From: Candidatus Nanoarchaeia archaeon
GTDB lineage: Archaea; Nanobdellota; Nanobdellia; SCGC-AAA011-G17; GW2011-AR17
Length of the DNA: 50,532 bases
Direction: 5' to 3'
Assembly: GCA_028706745.1 (NCBI GenBank)
Contig: JAQTVM010000012.1
Coordinates: 1 to 50,532 of the forward strand
The translations under genes and the position numbers were made by a program. This document shows, in pieces, positions 39,001 through 47,320 of the stretch (positions are counted from its first letter, which is position 1; each line of letters starts with the position of its first letter). The notes under the pieces are model-generated. The model did not search any database. It was not told the DNA's origin and was given only the letters and a program-made list of their open reading frames with translations.

Positions 39001-40181
39001 TTCTCTTCCTTCTTTTGCTTTTTCTGCTTAATAAGCCATACGCTGATATTGATAACAAGTATCAGCACAAGCAGGATTAAGAATACAGGGCTTGCGATTA
39101 CTCCTGCTATTTTTCCGAATGCATCGCTTTTTTTCTTTTCTTCAGGCAGTGAATTAAGCTTTACTTTCACAATCTCGCTTGTTTCCCCGCCTTTATACCT
39201 TAAAGTGACATTTGCATCATAATTTCCTGCCTCAATGCCGTTGGCGTCCCAATATCCCCTTAATGTTGCTTTCTGCCAAGGGCTTAAGTCAGTGCTTTCA
39301 GTCCTGAATTCTCCTTTAAGAACTCCGCTTGCATTATATATGGATATTTCAGCCCTGACATTTTCAATTGGGTCGCCCCACCAGCTTTCAACATCAACAG
39401 TTACAGGATTTATCTTTCCTTCTGTTGCATTCATCTGTATGCCAAGAAATTTCACAAAAAGTTTTCCGATAAGAAAGCTCGTTTCGGCATAAGCCGGCTT
39501 TTCGCCCCCGTATGCCATTACTGCCTTTGCATTATATCTTGCAGGCTCAAAATCTTCTGTATCCATCTTTTTCCACATCTCTGTTGATGAAAACGGCTGG
39601 ACATCGCTTTGAGTTGTGTAAAGTGTTTCTTTTATGTTGCCGTCAATGTCCATCACATCAATAACTGCATTCAGCGCGTACAGAGGTGTGTCCCCTAGGT
39701 TGCTTGCGCTTACCTTGAAGTAAACAGGCTCGCCCTTGTTCACGTTGTCTGCACTAAGGGTGATTGTCGCGTATTTTCCTTCTACAGGAATTAGGATGTT
39801 GATGCTTGCTTTTACTTCTGCCTTTGCAGCCACTCCCGGAGGCGCATTTATATCCTTTGCCTTATGCATTATAAAACCGCAGTCATATTTTCCAGGTATC
39901 GCATCTATTTTTTGCGGTAGTTTTATGTCTACTGTGAATGAATTCACTCCATCCTCATCATAAAGCGTTTCGTTTCTTACATGCACATACGGGCATTTCA
40001 TCTCAAAATCAATTGCTTCATATCCTATCGGGCGGAATGTAACATATCCTTCATACAGGGGAAAAAAAGGGATGTTTATTGTTGAAGGTGAAACACCTGC
40101 GGCTGAACCTGCATAAGCTCCTGAGGGAATGAATATTATGCTAAAAACAAGAATTATTGCAATTAAGCCTGCTTTTCCCAT
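38997..40181 (-). CDS. Membrane-anchored Ig-like repeat protein
   Basis: 394 residues. Signal peptide (MGKAGLIAIILVFSIIFIPS, then GAYAG), several Ig-like repeats (YATITLSADNVNKGEPVYFK, NPVTVDVESWWGDPIENVRA, GYWDANGIEAGNYDANVTLR), then a C-terminal helix and Lys-rich tail. Probably a surface scaffold. ATG 40181 fits the signal peptide; the frame to 40319 only runs through promoter-like DNA and overlaps the next gene. Upstream is the duplicated pilin-like pair. Confidence 0.7.
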   Translation of the reverse strand: MGKAGLIAIILVFSIIFIPSGAYAGSAAGVSPSTINIPFFPLYEGYVTFRPIGYEAIDFEMKCPYVHVRNETLYDEDGVNSFTVDIKLPQKIDAIPGKYDCGFIMHKAKDINAPPGVAAKAEVKASINILIPVEGKYATITLSADNVNKGEPVYFKVSASNLGDTPLYALNAVIDVMDIDGNIKETLYTTQSDVQPFSSTEMWKKMDTEDFEPARYNAKAVMAYGGEKPAYAETSFLIGKLFVKFLGIQMNATEGKINPVTVDVESWWGDPIENVRAEISIYNASGVLKGEFRTESTDLSPWQKATLRGYWDANGIEAGNYDANVTLRYKGGETSEIVKVKLNSLPEEKKKSDAFGKIAGVIASPVFLILLVLILVINISVWLIKQKKQKKEEK

Positions 40182-40302
40182 AAGGTATTCTATACATTTG
40201 TGCTTTTTAAATATTGTTATAATGGCTATTTGCGTTTTATCTTTAAATTGCTTTATTTTAAGAACAAGATAATTTATATTATAAATAAAATATTCTATGT
40301 TT

Positions 40303-40983
40303 TTATATTGCCTGCGCAACTACTGTCCAAGTATCTGACAATCCTACTCCTGATGCCGCTCTTGTAGTTGGAGTGATATGCAGTTTAAAGCTTAAGTTAA
40401 TCTTGTCGCTTCCGTCTGTTTTATTGAACAAATCGCATATAGTCCAATTTTCAGCACTTGAATAAGTTGCGGTTATATTCTGATATTGCCCCCATACACC
40501 ATACATCCCGCTTCCTCCGCCCGGGGTAAAGTTTCCGCCAATACATGTTGCATCATTGCTGAGATTCTCAAACTTCCATGCATATCCTGACAGCCCTGTG
40601 CTGTCATAAAGCAGGCTGCTTGTATAATTTGTGTTTGATATCTTAATTGACGCATGCATATTCCCAATGTTCTCAAGCATTAAGCCGTTAGGTATTGTAA
40701 ATCCGTAGCATCCGCTTGTGTTTGTTCCGTCAGTGCCCATTGTGCAGGATGATTCTCCTGCTCTGACATATCCTGTGTTAAAATTAGCAGTATCATCTGT
40801 AAAATTTATCACAAGATTTGTTTCAATGGTCAGGTTTACTGCGCCGTAAGTTGTATCGCCTACTCCCCACGCGCCTGTCAAGGCGTCAAAACCGCCGAAT
40901 ATGCTTATTACAGTAATTGAACCCAACATGGAGATTACAAGGATTGTTACCAATATTCCTATAATAACTCGTTCAGATGTCAT
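40303..40983 (-). CDS. Pilin-like surface protein, paralogue 2
   Basis: 226 residues. N-terminal helix (VIIGILVTILVISMLGSITV) after a short head, then Asn/Thr/Gly-rich sequence with many N-x-S/T sites. From TNTSGCYGFTIPNGLMLENI on, it is almost the same as the next gene, including CIGGNFTPGGGSGMYGVWGQ and LHITPTTRAASGVGLSDTWT. The N-terminal parts differ more, with only AVNLTI-NLVINFTDDTA shared. Probably a pilin or minor surface subunit. 21 bp after its paralogue. Confidence 0.7.
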   Translation of the reverse strand: MTSERVIIGILVTILVISMLGSITVISIFGGFDALTGAWGVGDTTYGAVNLTIETNLVINFTDDTANFNTGYVRAGESSCTMGTDGTNTSGCYGFTIPNGLMLENIGNMHASIKISNTNYTSSLLYDSTGLSGYAWKFENLSNDATCIGGNFTPGGGSGMYGVWGQYQNITATYSSAENWTICDLFNKTDGSDKINLSFKLHITPTTRAASGVGLSDTWTVVAQAI

Positions 40984-41004
40984 TGCTCCTCTGTTATTGG
41001 CAGT

Positions 41005-41697
41005 TTATGATTCTGCATCTGCTGCAACCACCGTCCAAGTATCTGACAATCCTACTCCTGTTGCCGCTCTTGTAGTTGGAGTGATATGCAGTTTAAAGCT
41101 TAAGTTAATCTTGTCGCTTCCGTCTGTCTTATTGAACACATCGCAGAGAGTCCAGTTTACAGTATTTGAATAAGTTGCGGTTATATTCTGATATTGCCCC
41201 CATACACCATACATCCCGCTTCCTCCGCCCGGGGTAAAGTTTCCGCCAATACATGTTGCATCATTGCTGAGATTCTCAAACTTCCATGCATATCCTGACA
41301 GCCCTGTGCTGTCATAAAGCAGACTGCTTGTATAATTTGTGTTTGATATCTTAATTGACGCAAGCCTGTTTCCTATATTCTCAAGCATTAAGCCGTTAGG
41401 TATTGTAAATCCGGAGCATCCGCTGGTGTTTGTTCCGTCAGTGCCCATTGTGCAGGAAGTTGCACCGCTTTTTACATTTCCTTGCCCGAAGCTAGCAGTA
41501 TCATCAGTGAAATTTATAACAAGGTTTGAGCTTATTGTAAGATTTACTGCGCCGTGCGTCGTAGTTCCCTGGTCCCACGCGCCTGTAATTGCTTTAAATC
41601 CCCCAAACTTGTTCATCGTGGCAACAGTGCCAAAAAGCGCAATAAACAGCGTTGCAACCATAATCACAACAAGCGTCCTGGATGCTGTCTCTTCCAT
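41005..41697 (-). CDS. Pilin-like surface protein, paralogue 1
   Basis: 230 residues, with the same plan as its neighbour: short head (MEETASR), helix (TLVVIMVATLFIALFGTVAT), then an Asn/Thr-rich globular part. DNA of the C-terminal half is nearly identical to the paralogue at an offset of about 708 bp, showing recent duplication or gene conversion. It begins 2 bp after the 72-residue protein upstream. Function inferred as surface or pilus subunit. Confidence 0.7.
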   Translation of the reverse strand: MEETASRTLVVIMVATLFIALFGTVATMNKFGGFKAITGAWDQGTTTHGAVNLTISSNLVINFTDDTASFGQGNVKSGATSCTMGTDGTNTSGCSGFTIPNGLMLENIGNRLASIKISNTNYTSSLLYDSTGLSGYAWKFENLSNDATCIGGNFTPGGGSGMYGVWGQYQNITATYSNTVNWTLCDVFNKTDGSDKINLSFKLHITPTTRAATGVGLSDTWTVVAADAES

Positions 41698-41699
41698 GT

Positions 41700-41918
41700 T
41701 TACTCAGCTCCTTCTGTCGGCTGCGGCAGTATTGTAAGAGAAACCTGCCCGCCTGACGGCGGTCCTTCGAGAACCCTTTCAGTTACTTTCACGACTTTCG
41801 GTTCGTCTGAATCTATTGCGTTTAAATTGCTTACAGTAAGCCACGTGCTTACTGCAACAACTATGACTACCAATAATGCAAGAACCACAATCAGTTTGTT
41901 GCTTACTTCTTCACCCAT
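41700..41918 (-). CDS. Small anchored protein heading the surface operon
   Basis: 72 residues: MGEEVSNKLIVVLALLVVIV, VAVSTWLTVSNLNAIDS, then a polar Pro/Glu tail. The head and helix are like those of the two following pilin-like genes. A palindromic TATA box CCTTATATAAGG (41962-41973) is about 50 bp upstream and a good GAGGTGG ribosome-binding site precedes the ATG, so this operon has a leader, unlike most genes here. Function unknown. Confidence 0.65.
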   Translation of the reverse strand: MGEEVSNKLIVVLALLVVIVVAVSTWLTVSNLNAIDSDEPKVVKVTERVLEGPPSGGQVSLTILPQPTEGAE

Positions 41919-42025
41919 GTTTTTCCACCTCTGATTTTTTACAGCCCAATATATGAATATGCCTTATATAAGGAATAATTGTATTCTATATAAACCTTTC
42001 GGGAACTCTCTGATTAGGGACAACA

Positions 42026-42144
42026 AGAAAGCTTCGCTAATTGCTCAGCTTTCTTTAGTGTATTCGAAACGCAAAGCGTTTCGGATATCCGAAAATGCTT
42101 CGCATTTTCGAATACATAAAGTTATACTTTATACACAACACTAA
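42026..42144. repeat. Dispersed multi-stem repeat element, copy B
   Basis: Stem 1: AGAAAGC (42026-42032) with GCTTTCT (42048-42054). TTAGTG (42055-42060) with CACTAA (42139-42144) encloses ATAAAGT/ACTTTAT (42116-42132) and a branched block: TATTCGAAA (42061-42069) with TTTCGAATA (42106-42114), holding CGAAACGC/GCGTTTCG (65-83), GGATATCC (83-90) and CGAAAATGC/GCATTTTCG (90-110). It is copy A plus this extra branched insert. Lies 7 bp after the rps2 stop. Confidence 0.78.
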
Positions 42145-42150
42145 GAATTT

Positions 42151-42750
42151 TTACTCAGGCGTGAAATCTTCAAGCGATTCTTTCAGCTCTTCGCCTTCCT
42201 TTAAAATGCCCTTGTTCTTCATTATCTCTTTTGCCAAAAGCCAGAAAATTAATGCAATGCTTTTCTTGCCCTTGTTGTTGCACGGAACAACCAAGTCAAC
42301 AAATGTCGCTTCATTGTTTGTGTCGCACAAAGCAATTACAGTGACTCCTGTTTCAACAGCATCCATGATTGCATTCTTGTCAGGCCATGGGTCAACTGCC
42401 AATACTAATTTTGCCTCTGAGAAATCTTCCAAATCAGGGTTTGTCAGCAGGCCGGGCTTGTACCTGCCCATTATTGCCTTTATGCCTGTTATTTTTGAGA
42501 AAAGCGCAACAGGTTTCCACCCGTTCTCCCTTCTGCATAAGATAATCACGTCTTTAGGCTCATACTGCGACAGAAGCCTTCCTGCAAGCTCTATTCTTTC
42601 GCTTATCTTTTTTACATTCATCACTGCCAGTCCGTCGGGTCTTACCTTGTATATGAACGGCTCCATGTACTTTGTCCTGAATTTAGTGCCTATGTGAAGC
42701 CCCACTTTTAGGTAAGTGTCCAATGGAATCAGCAGTTGCTCTTCAGCCAT
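42151..42750 (-). CDS. rps2: Ribosomal protein S2 (uS2)
   Basis: 199 residues: YLKVGLHIGTKFRTKYMEPF, IYKVRPDGLAVMNVKKISER and LAVDPWPDKNAIMDAVETGV, VIALCDTNNEATFVDLVVPC are diagnostic of archaeal uS2. Leaderless spacing from TTTATAAA (about 42770-42778). It stands alone, with repeat element B at its 3' end. Confidence 0.96.
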   Translation of the reverse strand: MAEEQLLIPLDTYLKVGLHIGTKFRTKYMEPFIYKVRPDGLAVMNVKKISERIELAGRLLSQYEPKDVIILCRRENGWKPVALFSKITGIKAIMGRYKPGLLTNPDLEDFSEAKLVLAVDPWPDKNAIMDAVETGVTVIALCDTNNEATFVDLVVPCNNKGKKSIALIFWLLAKEIMKNKGILKEGEELKESLEDFTPE

Positions 42751-42851
42751 ATCTCATCTGTGAAAATAGGGTTATTTATAAACCTTTCGAGTAATTGCCC
42801 TGCCCCTCATATTCGAAAGGATTAAATAAAGAGCAGACGATTAGAGATTGC

Positions 42852-44075
42852 ATGGAAATCAAGAGGTGCTGGTACCATCCTTTCAGCTTTTCAAGAGAGA
42901 TGCTTAATGTGCCTTACAATATTAAGATGATTTCTGTCGTAATATTCTTTTATTACTTAGGCTGGGGAATTGTGTCTCCTTTCCTGCCATTGTATTACAA
43001 GACAATCCTTGGAAGCTATACTGCTGTCGGTCTCGTTACTGCCCTGCTTCCCTTGTTTGCACTGCTCATAGATATCCCTGCGGGCGGAATCATAAACAGG
43101 GTTTCAAAAGTATGGGTGTTAAGGATTGCATTATTGCTTTACCTTCCGTTTAGCTTTTTTCTTCTTTCACTTAAGAATATTTTTCACTTTGTCCTGTTCA
43201 GGATATACCATTCTTCTGTTTCAACGCCGTTCTGGATTTCAGCTGATTCATACGCACGCGGAAATGCGCAAAAATGGAAAGCTGCAGAGTCAATGTCTGT
43301 GTATGATGTCGGCGCGACATTAAGCCTTGTCATAGGACCGATAATCGGCGGTATATTGTTTGTTTATTTTGATTTTTCCCTGCTGTATGCAATCTCAATA
43401 TTTGCGGGCATTGCGCTTATTGCCTCTTTTTTCTTAAAGGACAGCGAGAAGCATGAAACAGCAAAAGAGGCTGTGAAAAATCTTATATTTTCAGACGGCG
43501 TGTACAAGCGCGCGATTGTTGATTTTTTGCAGAACAAGCTTCTTGTCAAGGTATATTCCTTTGTATTCCTTTTCAGGTTCTGCATGTCTTTTGTCGTGAT
43601 GCTCCTTCCCCTTTTCCTGAAGGAGTTTGGGGCTTCCAATTTTCAGATAGGGCTTGTGTTCGGATTGTATTACCTTCCTTTGCTGTTTGAGCCTTACTTC
43701 TCAGTCTATGCAAAGAACAAGAGATTAATGACAATGGGGCTTCTTTTGTGCGCTGTATTGTTTGTTTCTTTGTTTGTTAACAACAGGCTGTCTTTCATAT
43801 TTTTCCACGCAATCCTGCTTTCATTGCTGTTTGCAGCCATAATCCCGATGCTTAACGGAAGGATTGTTGAGCTTATGCCCAAGGAGCAGATGGGGGAGTT
43901 GTCCGGAGTTGGCATGATGTTTATGCATGTTGCTGATTTTGCAGGGCCTATTATTGCAGGAGTTGTTTCTGACGCATTTGGATTGAGTTACATGTTCTTG
44001 GTTGGCGCAATGGTTGCGTTTGGATTAGTAATGCTTTCTTTGAGGAAAAGCTTCAGAACTGCTTTGTTTGATTAA
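42852..44075 (+). CDS. Major facilitator superfamily transporter
   Basis: 407 residues, about twelve helices. After a short N-terminal stretch: VVIFFYYLGWGIVSPFLPLY, GLVTALLPLFALLIDIPAGG, DVGATLSLVIGPIIGGILF in the first half and IGLVFGLYYLPLLFEPYFSV, LSGVGMMFMHVADFAGPIIA in the second. Typical MFS layout. Substrate cannot be read from sequence. ATG 42852 lies at the usual distance from ATTAAATAAA (42820-42829); the frame to 42795 is not supported. Confidence 0.85.
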   Translation: MEIKRCWYHPFSFSREMLNVPYNIKMISVVIFFYYLGWGIVSPFLPLYYKTILGSYTAVGLVTALLPLFALLIDIPAGGIINRVSKVWVLRIALLLYLPFSFFLLSLKNIFHFVLFRIYHSSVSTPFWISADSYARGNAQKWKAAESMSVYDVGATLSLVIGPIIGGILFVYFDFSLLYAISIFAGIALIASFFLKDSEKHETAKEAVKNLIFSDGVYKRAIVDFLQNKLLVKVYSFVFLFRFCMSFVVMLLPLFLKEFGASNFQIGLVFGLYYLPLLFEPYFSVYAKNKRLMTMGLLLCAVLFVSLFVNNRLSFIFFHAILLSLLFAAIIPMLNGRIVELMPKEQMGELSGVGMMFMHVADFAGPIIAGVVSDAFGLSYMFLVGAMVAFGLVMLSLRKSFRTALFD

Positions 44076-44088
44076 GTGAAGAAAGCCA

Positions 44089-44104
44089 TTGGGGAGCGCC
44101 CCAA
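44089..44104 (+). terminator. Hairpin after the MFS gene
   Basis: TTGGGG and CCCCAA around AGCG, 13 bp after the stop. Similar in form to 8792-8811. Likely transcript end; both may be copies of one short element. Confidence 0.5.
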
Positions 44105-44114
44105 ACCCCCTAAC

Positions 44115-44284
44115 TCCATCCTGCTGAATGGACTCGTCGGTATTCTCACTTTGTTCAGAACCGCCGAGTGCCACTAAAGTGGACTCGTCGGGTTGATGGA
44201 CTTCGTCCCTACCCGCCTAGTCCTCAGAAGTGGACTCGTCGGTTTCCTCACTTTGTTCAGAACCGCCGACTCCATCCTGCTGAA
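44115..44284 (-). repeat. Three hairpin units, each ending in a copy of the tRNA-Ala 3' end
   Basis: TGGACTCGTCGG, the last 12 bases of tRNA-Ala (complement), recurs at 44129-44140, 44180-44191 and 44231-44242 besides the tRNA copy at 44285-44296 (spacing 51, 51, 54). Read on the minus strand, each unit forms a 10-11 bp stem whose 3' side is the tRNA 3' end. Two loops contain GAACAAAGTGAG (44145-44156, 44247-44258). Outer strings (CTCCATCCTGCTGAA) also repeat. Confidence 0.85.
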
Positions 44285-44357
44285 TGGACTCGTCGGGATT
44301 CGAACCCGAGGCCTTTCCCGTGCGAGGGGAACGCTCTACCAACTGAGCTACGAGCCC
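44285..44357 (-). tRNA. tRNA-Ala(CGC)
   Basis: 73 nt. Acceptor GGGCTCG/CGAGTCC with the G3-U70 pair that marks alanine tRNAs; anticodon stem TTCCC/GGGAA with loop CTCGCAC (anticodon CGC); T arm CTCGG-GTTCGAAT-CCCGA; discriminator A at 44285. No CCA is encoded. Followed by three repeat units. Confidence 0.94.
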
Positions 44358-44436
44358 TTAGCTTATTGTGGAGATAGAATGCCTTTTTTAATGTTGCGGT
44401 AAGATAATAGAAGAAGAAAAAAAGAAAAAAATAAAT

Positions 44437-46449
44437 TTAATCCCTGCCAGAGCCAAAACTCTGCTGCTTCTTTCGCTTGAGGAATTCTCCCCTCACATAT
44501 TGCTGCCTTTCCTTGTCAGTAGGCTCGCGCCAAAAAACAAGCACGTGCTTTTTCCTGTAGCCAAGAACTGCAAGGAAAAGCACAAGCAGCACTCCTATTG
44601 TTATCCAGAGCGCTTTTAAGCTTACTTTTTCAGCTTGTTCTTCAATGGCTGCTGCAATAGGGGCAACTTCCAAATCTTCTGTCAGGTTTGTTTCTTCTTC
44701 AGCAGGAGTTGCTTCAGCAGGCTTGTTCGCAGTTATGGCAAAGTAACTGAATCCGGAACTTGTTGCTTCAAAGTAAACTTTGTTTGCATCAGATGATTCC
44801 ACTTTGACAGGCAGTAAGACCCACTTAGTTGTATACCTTTGCAGCTTAATATCTGAAGGGCTAAACCCATTGTCATCGAGCCATTCCTTTGTCACAAAGA
44901 AGCTTATTTTTGCATTTTTTATTGTTGCATCATCGAGGTTTGTCTTTGTAATCTGCAGGTATTTGTATATTCCTCCATTTGGCGTGTCAATCCCTGACGG
45001 CTTTCCTGACAGTGACTCTACGGTTACTCTTACATTTGAAGCGGATTCTTTAACTTCAAACTGAACTTCTGTTATGGGTATGTTTGAGTCACTTACCCTT
45101 ACTTTTGCAGTAGTGCCGGGAGATACAGATAAAGTTGTGCTAGTTGATGCTGAGGATGAACTGCTTCCACCAGATGATGTGGGTGTGTTTACAGTAAATG
45201 TGCTTTCTGTGTAGGCAGTGTGCCCCACATAATCAGTTGCAGTGCACCTTACTGTATAAGTGCCTGCCTGGGCTGTGTCTGTAAATGTGCCGTCAAGATC
45301 AGTTGAATAAGTGTCATCAGGTTTCTTTACTGTAAAACTTGCTGAGGGATTGGTATCCCTTGTATGGCTAGCAGAGCATGTTATTGTCTCACTGTCAAGC
45401 GTATAAATTAATGCAGATGAGATAGATAATGAAGGCGTCGGGGGTGTTACGTCAACATAAAATGCCCTGAAGTTATAGCCAGAGTCGTTGAACGTTCCTG
45501 TCGTGTTTGCATTGCCGACAATATCAGTGCAGTTCACATACCACGCGTGATATCCTTCTGATAAATTGTTCACTGCCTGACTTGCTGCTGCGCCTGAAGC
45601 GCTTGCCGCATACCACCCTGTCAAATTCCTGACTCCGTCAACAACAAGGCTGCAGTTAACAACAGTTGAAGTTGCATCTGTTGTTGTCCAATTCAGATAA
45701 ACAGTGCTTGAGCTGAAGTTTGTGTTGTTTGCAATAGCCGGAGCTATGTTGCTTGGCGCTAAATTGTCAACAGCTAAATTGCCTGTGCTGCTGGACGCAG
45801 TGTTTGCAGTTGCATTTGTCGGGTCCCAGCAGGTTACGCCCCAAACATAATTGCCGTCAGGCATGTTTGCAACAGTCGTGGAATTCAATGAGCCGTTTGT
45901 AACCATTACAGTTGCATTTCCAACTCCGTCAAATGTAAGATTGCACAGGAAGTTTACTGCAAGGTTGTCTGTTGCTGTCCAGTTGAATACAATCGTTCTT
46001 GCAGTTGTGTTAAGCGCAGTCGGCGCATTAAGAGTGATTGTCGGCGCAGTAAAATCAACATACAATGTTCTGTTTGCTGCAGCCATCAGACTGCTTCCGG
46101 GAATTGAAGCATTATATGCCTCGCAATTCCATGCATATTGTGCTTCAGTAAGTCCTGTTATCGGGAATTCTATTGTTGTGCTATTGAATGCAGGGCTTTG
46201 GTTCGCTAAATGAGTTACTTCTACTCCATTCACAGCCCATATACGTAATGTTATATTCCCTAAATCTGTTTCAGTTGCATTCAATACAGCAGTACAGTTA
46301 AAATTAACATCACCGCTTGCACTCCACGTATTGTCTGCAGGAGAATCCAGTGTTACTGAAAAGATTCCTGCAAATCCATATATCGCAAAAATAGCAATTA
46401 ATATCGCGCCTATTATTAAGAATCCTGATAAAGACTTACCTTGTTTCAT
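44437..46449 (-). CDS. Surface glycoprotein with PGF-pre-PGF domain
   Basis: 670 residues. Signal anchor (MKQGKSLSGFLIIGAILIAI), then several Ig-like repeats with many N-x-S/T sites (FSVTLDSPADNTWSASGDVN; TIVFNWTATDNLAVNFLCNL; VYLNWTTTDATSTVVNCSLV), a Ser-rich linker, a PGF-pre-PGF domain (VQFEVKESASNVRVTVESLS, TKEWLDDNGFSPSDIKLQRY, FEATSSGFSYFAITA), an acidic stalk and a C-terminal helix with a basic cytosolic tail. Likely a cell-surface protein. ATG 46449 fits a TATA box at 46475-46487. Confidence 0.8.
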   Translation of the reverse strand: MKQGKSLSGFLIIGAILIAIFAIYGFAGIFSVTLDSPADNTWSASGDVNFNCTAVLNATETDLGNITLRIWAVNGVEVTHLANQSPAFNSTTIEFPITGLTEAQYAWNCEAYNASIPGSSLMAAANRTLYVDFTAPTITLNAPTALNTTARTIVFNWTATDNLAVNFLCNLTFDGVGNATVMVTNGSLNSTTVANMPDGNYVWGVTCWDPTNATANTASSSTGNLAVDNLAPSNIAPAIANNTNFSSSTVYLNWTTTDATSTVVNCSLVVDGVRNLTGWYAASASGAAASQAVNNLSEGYHAWYVNCTDIVGNANTTGTFNDSGYNFRAFYVDVTPPTPSLSISSALIYTLDSETITCSASHTRDTNPSASFTVKKPDDTYSTDLDGTFTDTAQAGTYTVRCTATDYVGHTAYTESTFTVNTPTSSGGSSSSSASTSTTLSVSPGTTAKVRVSDSNIPITEVQFEVKESASNVRVTVESLSGKPSGIDTPNGGIYKYLQITKTNLDDATIKNAKISFFVTKEWLDDNGFSPSDIKLQRYTTKWVLLPVKVESSDANKVYFEATSSGFSYFAITANKPAEATPAEEETNLTEDLEVAPIAAAIEEQAEKVSLKALWITIGVLLVLFLAVLGYRKKHVLVFWREPTDKERQQYVRGEFLKRKKQQSFGSGRD

Positions 46450-46610
46450 TATAATGCACCTCATTCCCAAATTCAATATTATTTAAATGCATACATCTAT
46501 TTTTAAATGTTTCTTAAAACAGGCGTTACTGCCAAGTTTGCACAGGCACAGCAATATTTATATAGGTGAGGATTATCAGGCATTACATTATATATAGGGG
46601 GTTTATCACA

Positions 46611-46967
46611 ATGAAAAAAACACTTGGATTGGCTGCATTGGCAATGACAGGATGCATCTTTGTCAGGGCTGCGCCTGTATCAGACGCGCTGCTTGAAGAG
46701 GGGCAGTCTGCTGCTTATGAAAGAAACATTAACCGCGTTGCTGTTGAGTATAGGGGTCCCTGGGGAAATGACACTGCTGATGATGATTTCATAATAATAA
46801 AGAGCTATGGCCGGAGAATTCCATATTCTGAAAATTACAGACTTATCAGCTCAGGAGATTCTGCCTGCGTTCTTGGAATAAGGCTGGATTTTGAGATTAT
46901 AAATGACAATGACGGCGATGTCAGCAACAATATCCTTAAGATAACAAGGGGAAGATGCTGGCAATGA
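46611..46967 (+). CDS. Tandem lipoprotein 1
   Basis: 118 residues: MKKTLGLAALAMTGCIFVRA, a short lipoprotein-like signal with Cys15, then a beta-rich body with AVEYRGPWGNDTADDDFIII and the C-terminal family motif FEIINDNDGDVSNNILKITR. Two further paralogues follow at once. An upstream TATA box (TTTATATA, near 46555-46562) and GGGGG before the ATG indicate a leader. No known family. Confidence 0.65.
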   Translation: MKKTLGLAALAMTGCIFVRAAPVSDALLEEGQSAAYERNINRVAVEYRGPWGNDTADDDFIIIKSYGRRIPYSENYRLISSGDSACVLGIRLDFEIINDNDGDVSNNILKITRGRCWQ

Positions 46968-47320
46968 AGAAAGCTCTTGGATTAACAGCGCTTGTCGGAA
47001 TGTTCGGATGCGCTGATTTTCACACACAGATGCCTGTTTCGTGGTATATCCTTGAATCAGGAAAGTCAGTGCAGATAGAGGACAATGGCAGGCACGTCAC
47101 TATTAAGTATTCCGCGCCTTCATCAGGAGACTGGGAGAAGGATGACATTGTGCATCTTGAATGCTATGAGCCGTTTAGCCTGGCAAAAAAGCTGGAATTC
47201 ACTATAGGCGGTTCAGGGAAATTTTACGGTTGCGGCGCGCTTTTCAATTACACTGTTGTGAATGACAATGACGGCGATGCAGCGAATAATATCCTTGGAT
47301 TTTCAGCGAGAAGGTGGTAA
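46964..47320 (+). CDS. Tandem lipoprotein 2
   Basis: 118 residues: MKKALGLTALVGMFGCADFH (Cys16), then VTIKYSAPSSGDWEKDDIVH and NYTVVNDNDGDAANNILGFS. Same plan as its neighbours: lipoprotein-like signal, a YxxP/SxxDD strand motif, a G-rich strand (FTIGGSGKFYGCGA), then the NDNDGD motif. ATG overlaps the stop of lipoprotein 1 (ATGA). Asn-Asp-rich motifs could bind calcium. Unknown function. Confidence 0.65.
   Translation: MKKALGLTALVGMFGCADFHTQMPVSWYILESGKSVQIEDNGRHVTIKYSAPSSGDWEKDDIVHLECYEPFSLAKKLEFTIGGSGKFYGCGALFNYTVVNDNDGDAANNILGFSARRW

Noticed and set aside
44115-44296. CRISPR array
   Set aside because: There are only four 12-base repeats, 'spacers' are partly repeated themselves, the repeat equals the tRNA 3' end, and no cas genes are present.
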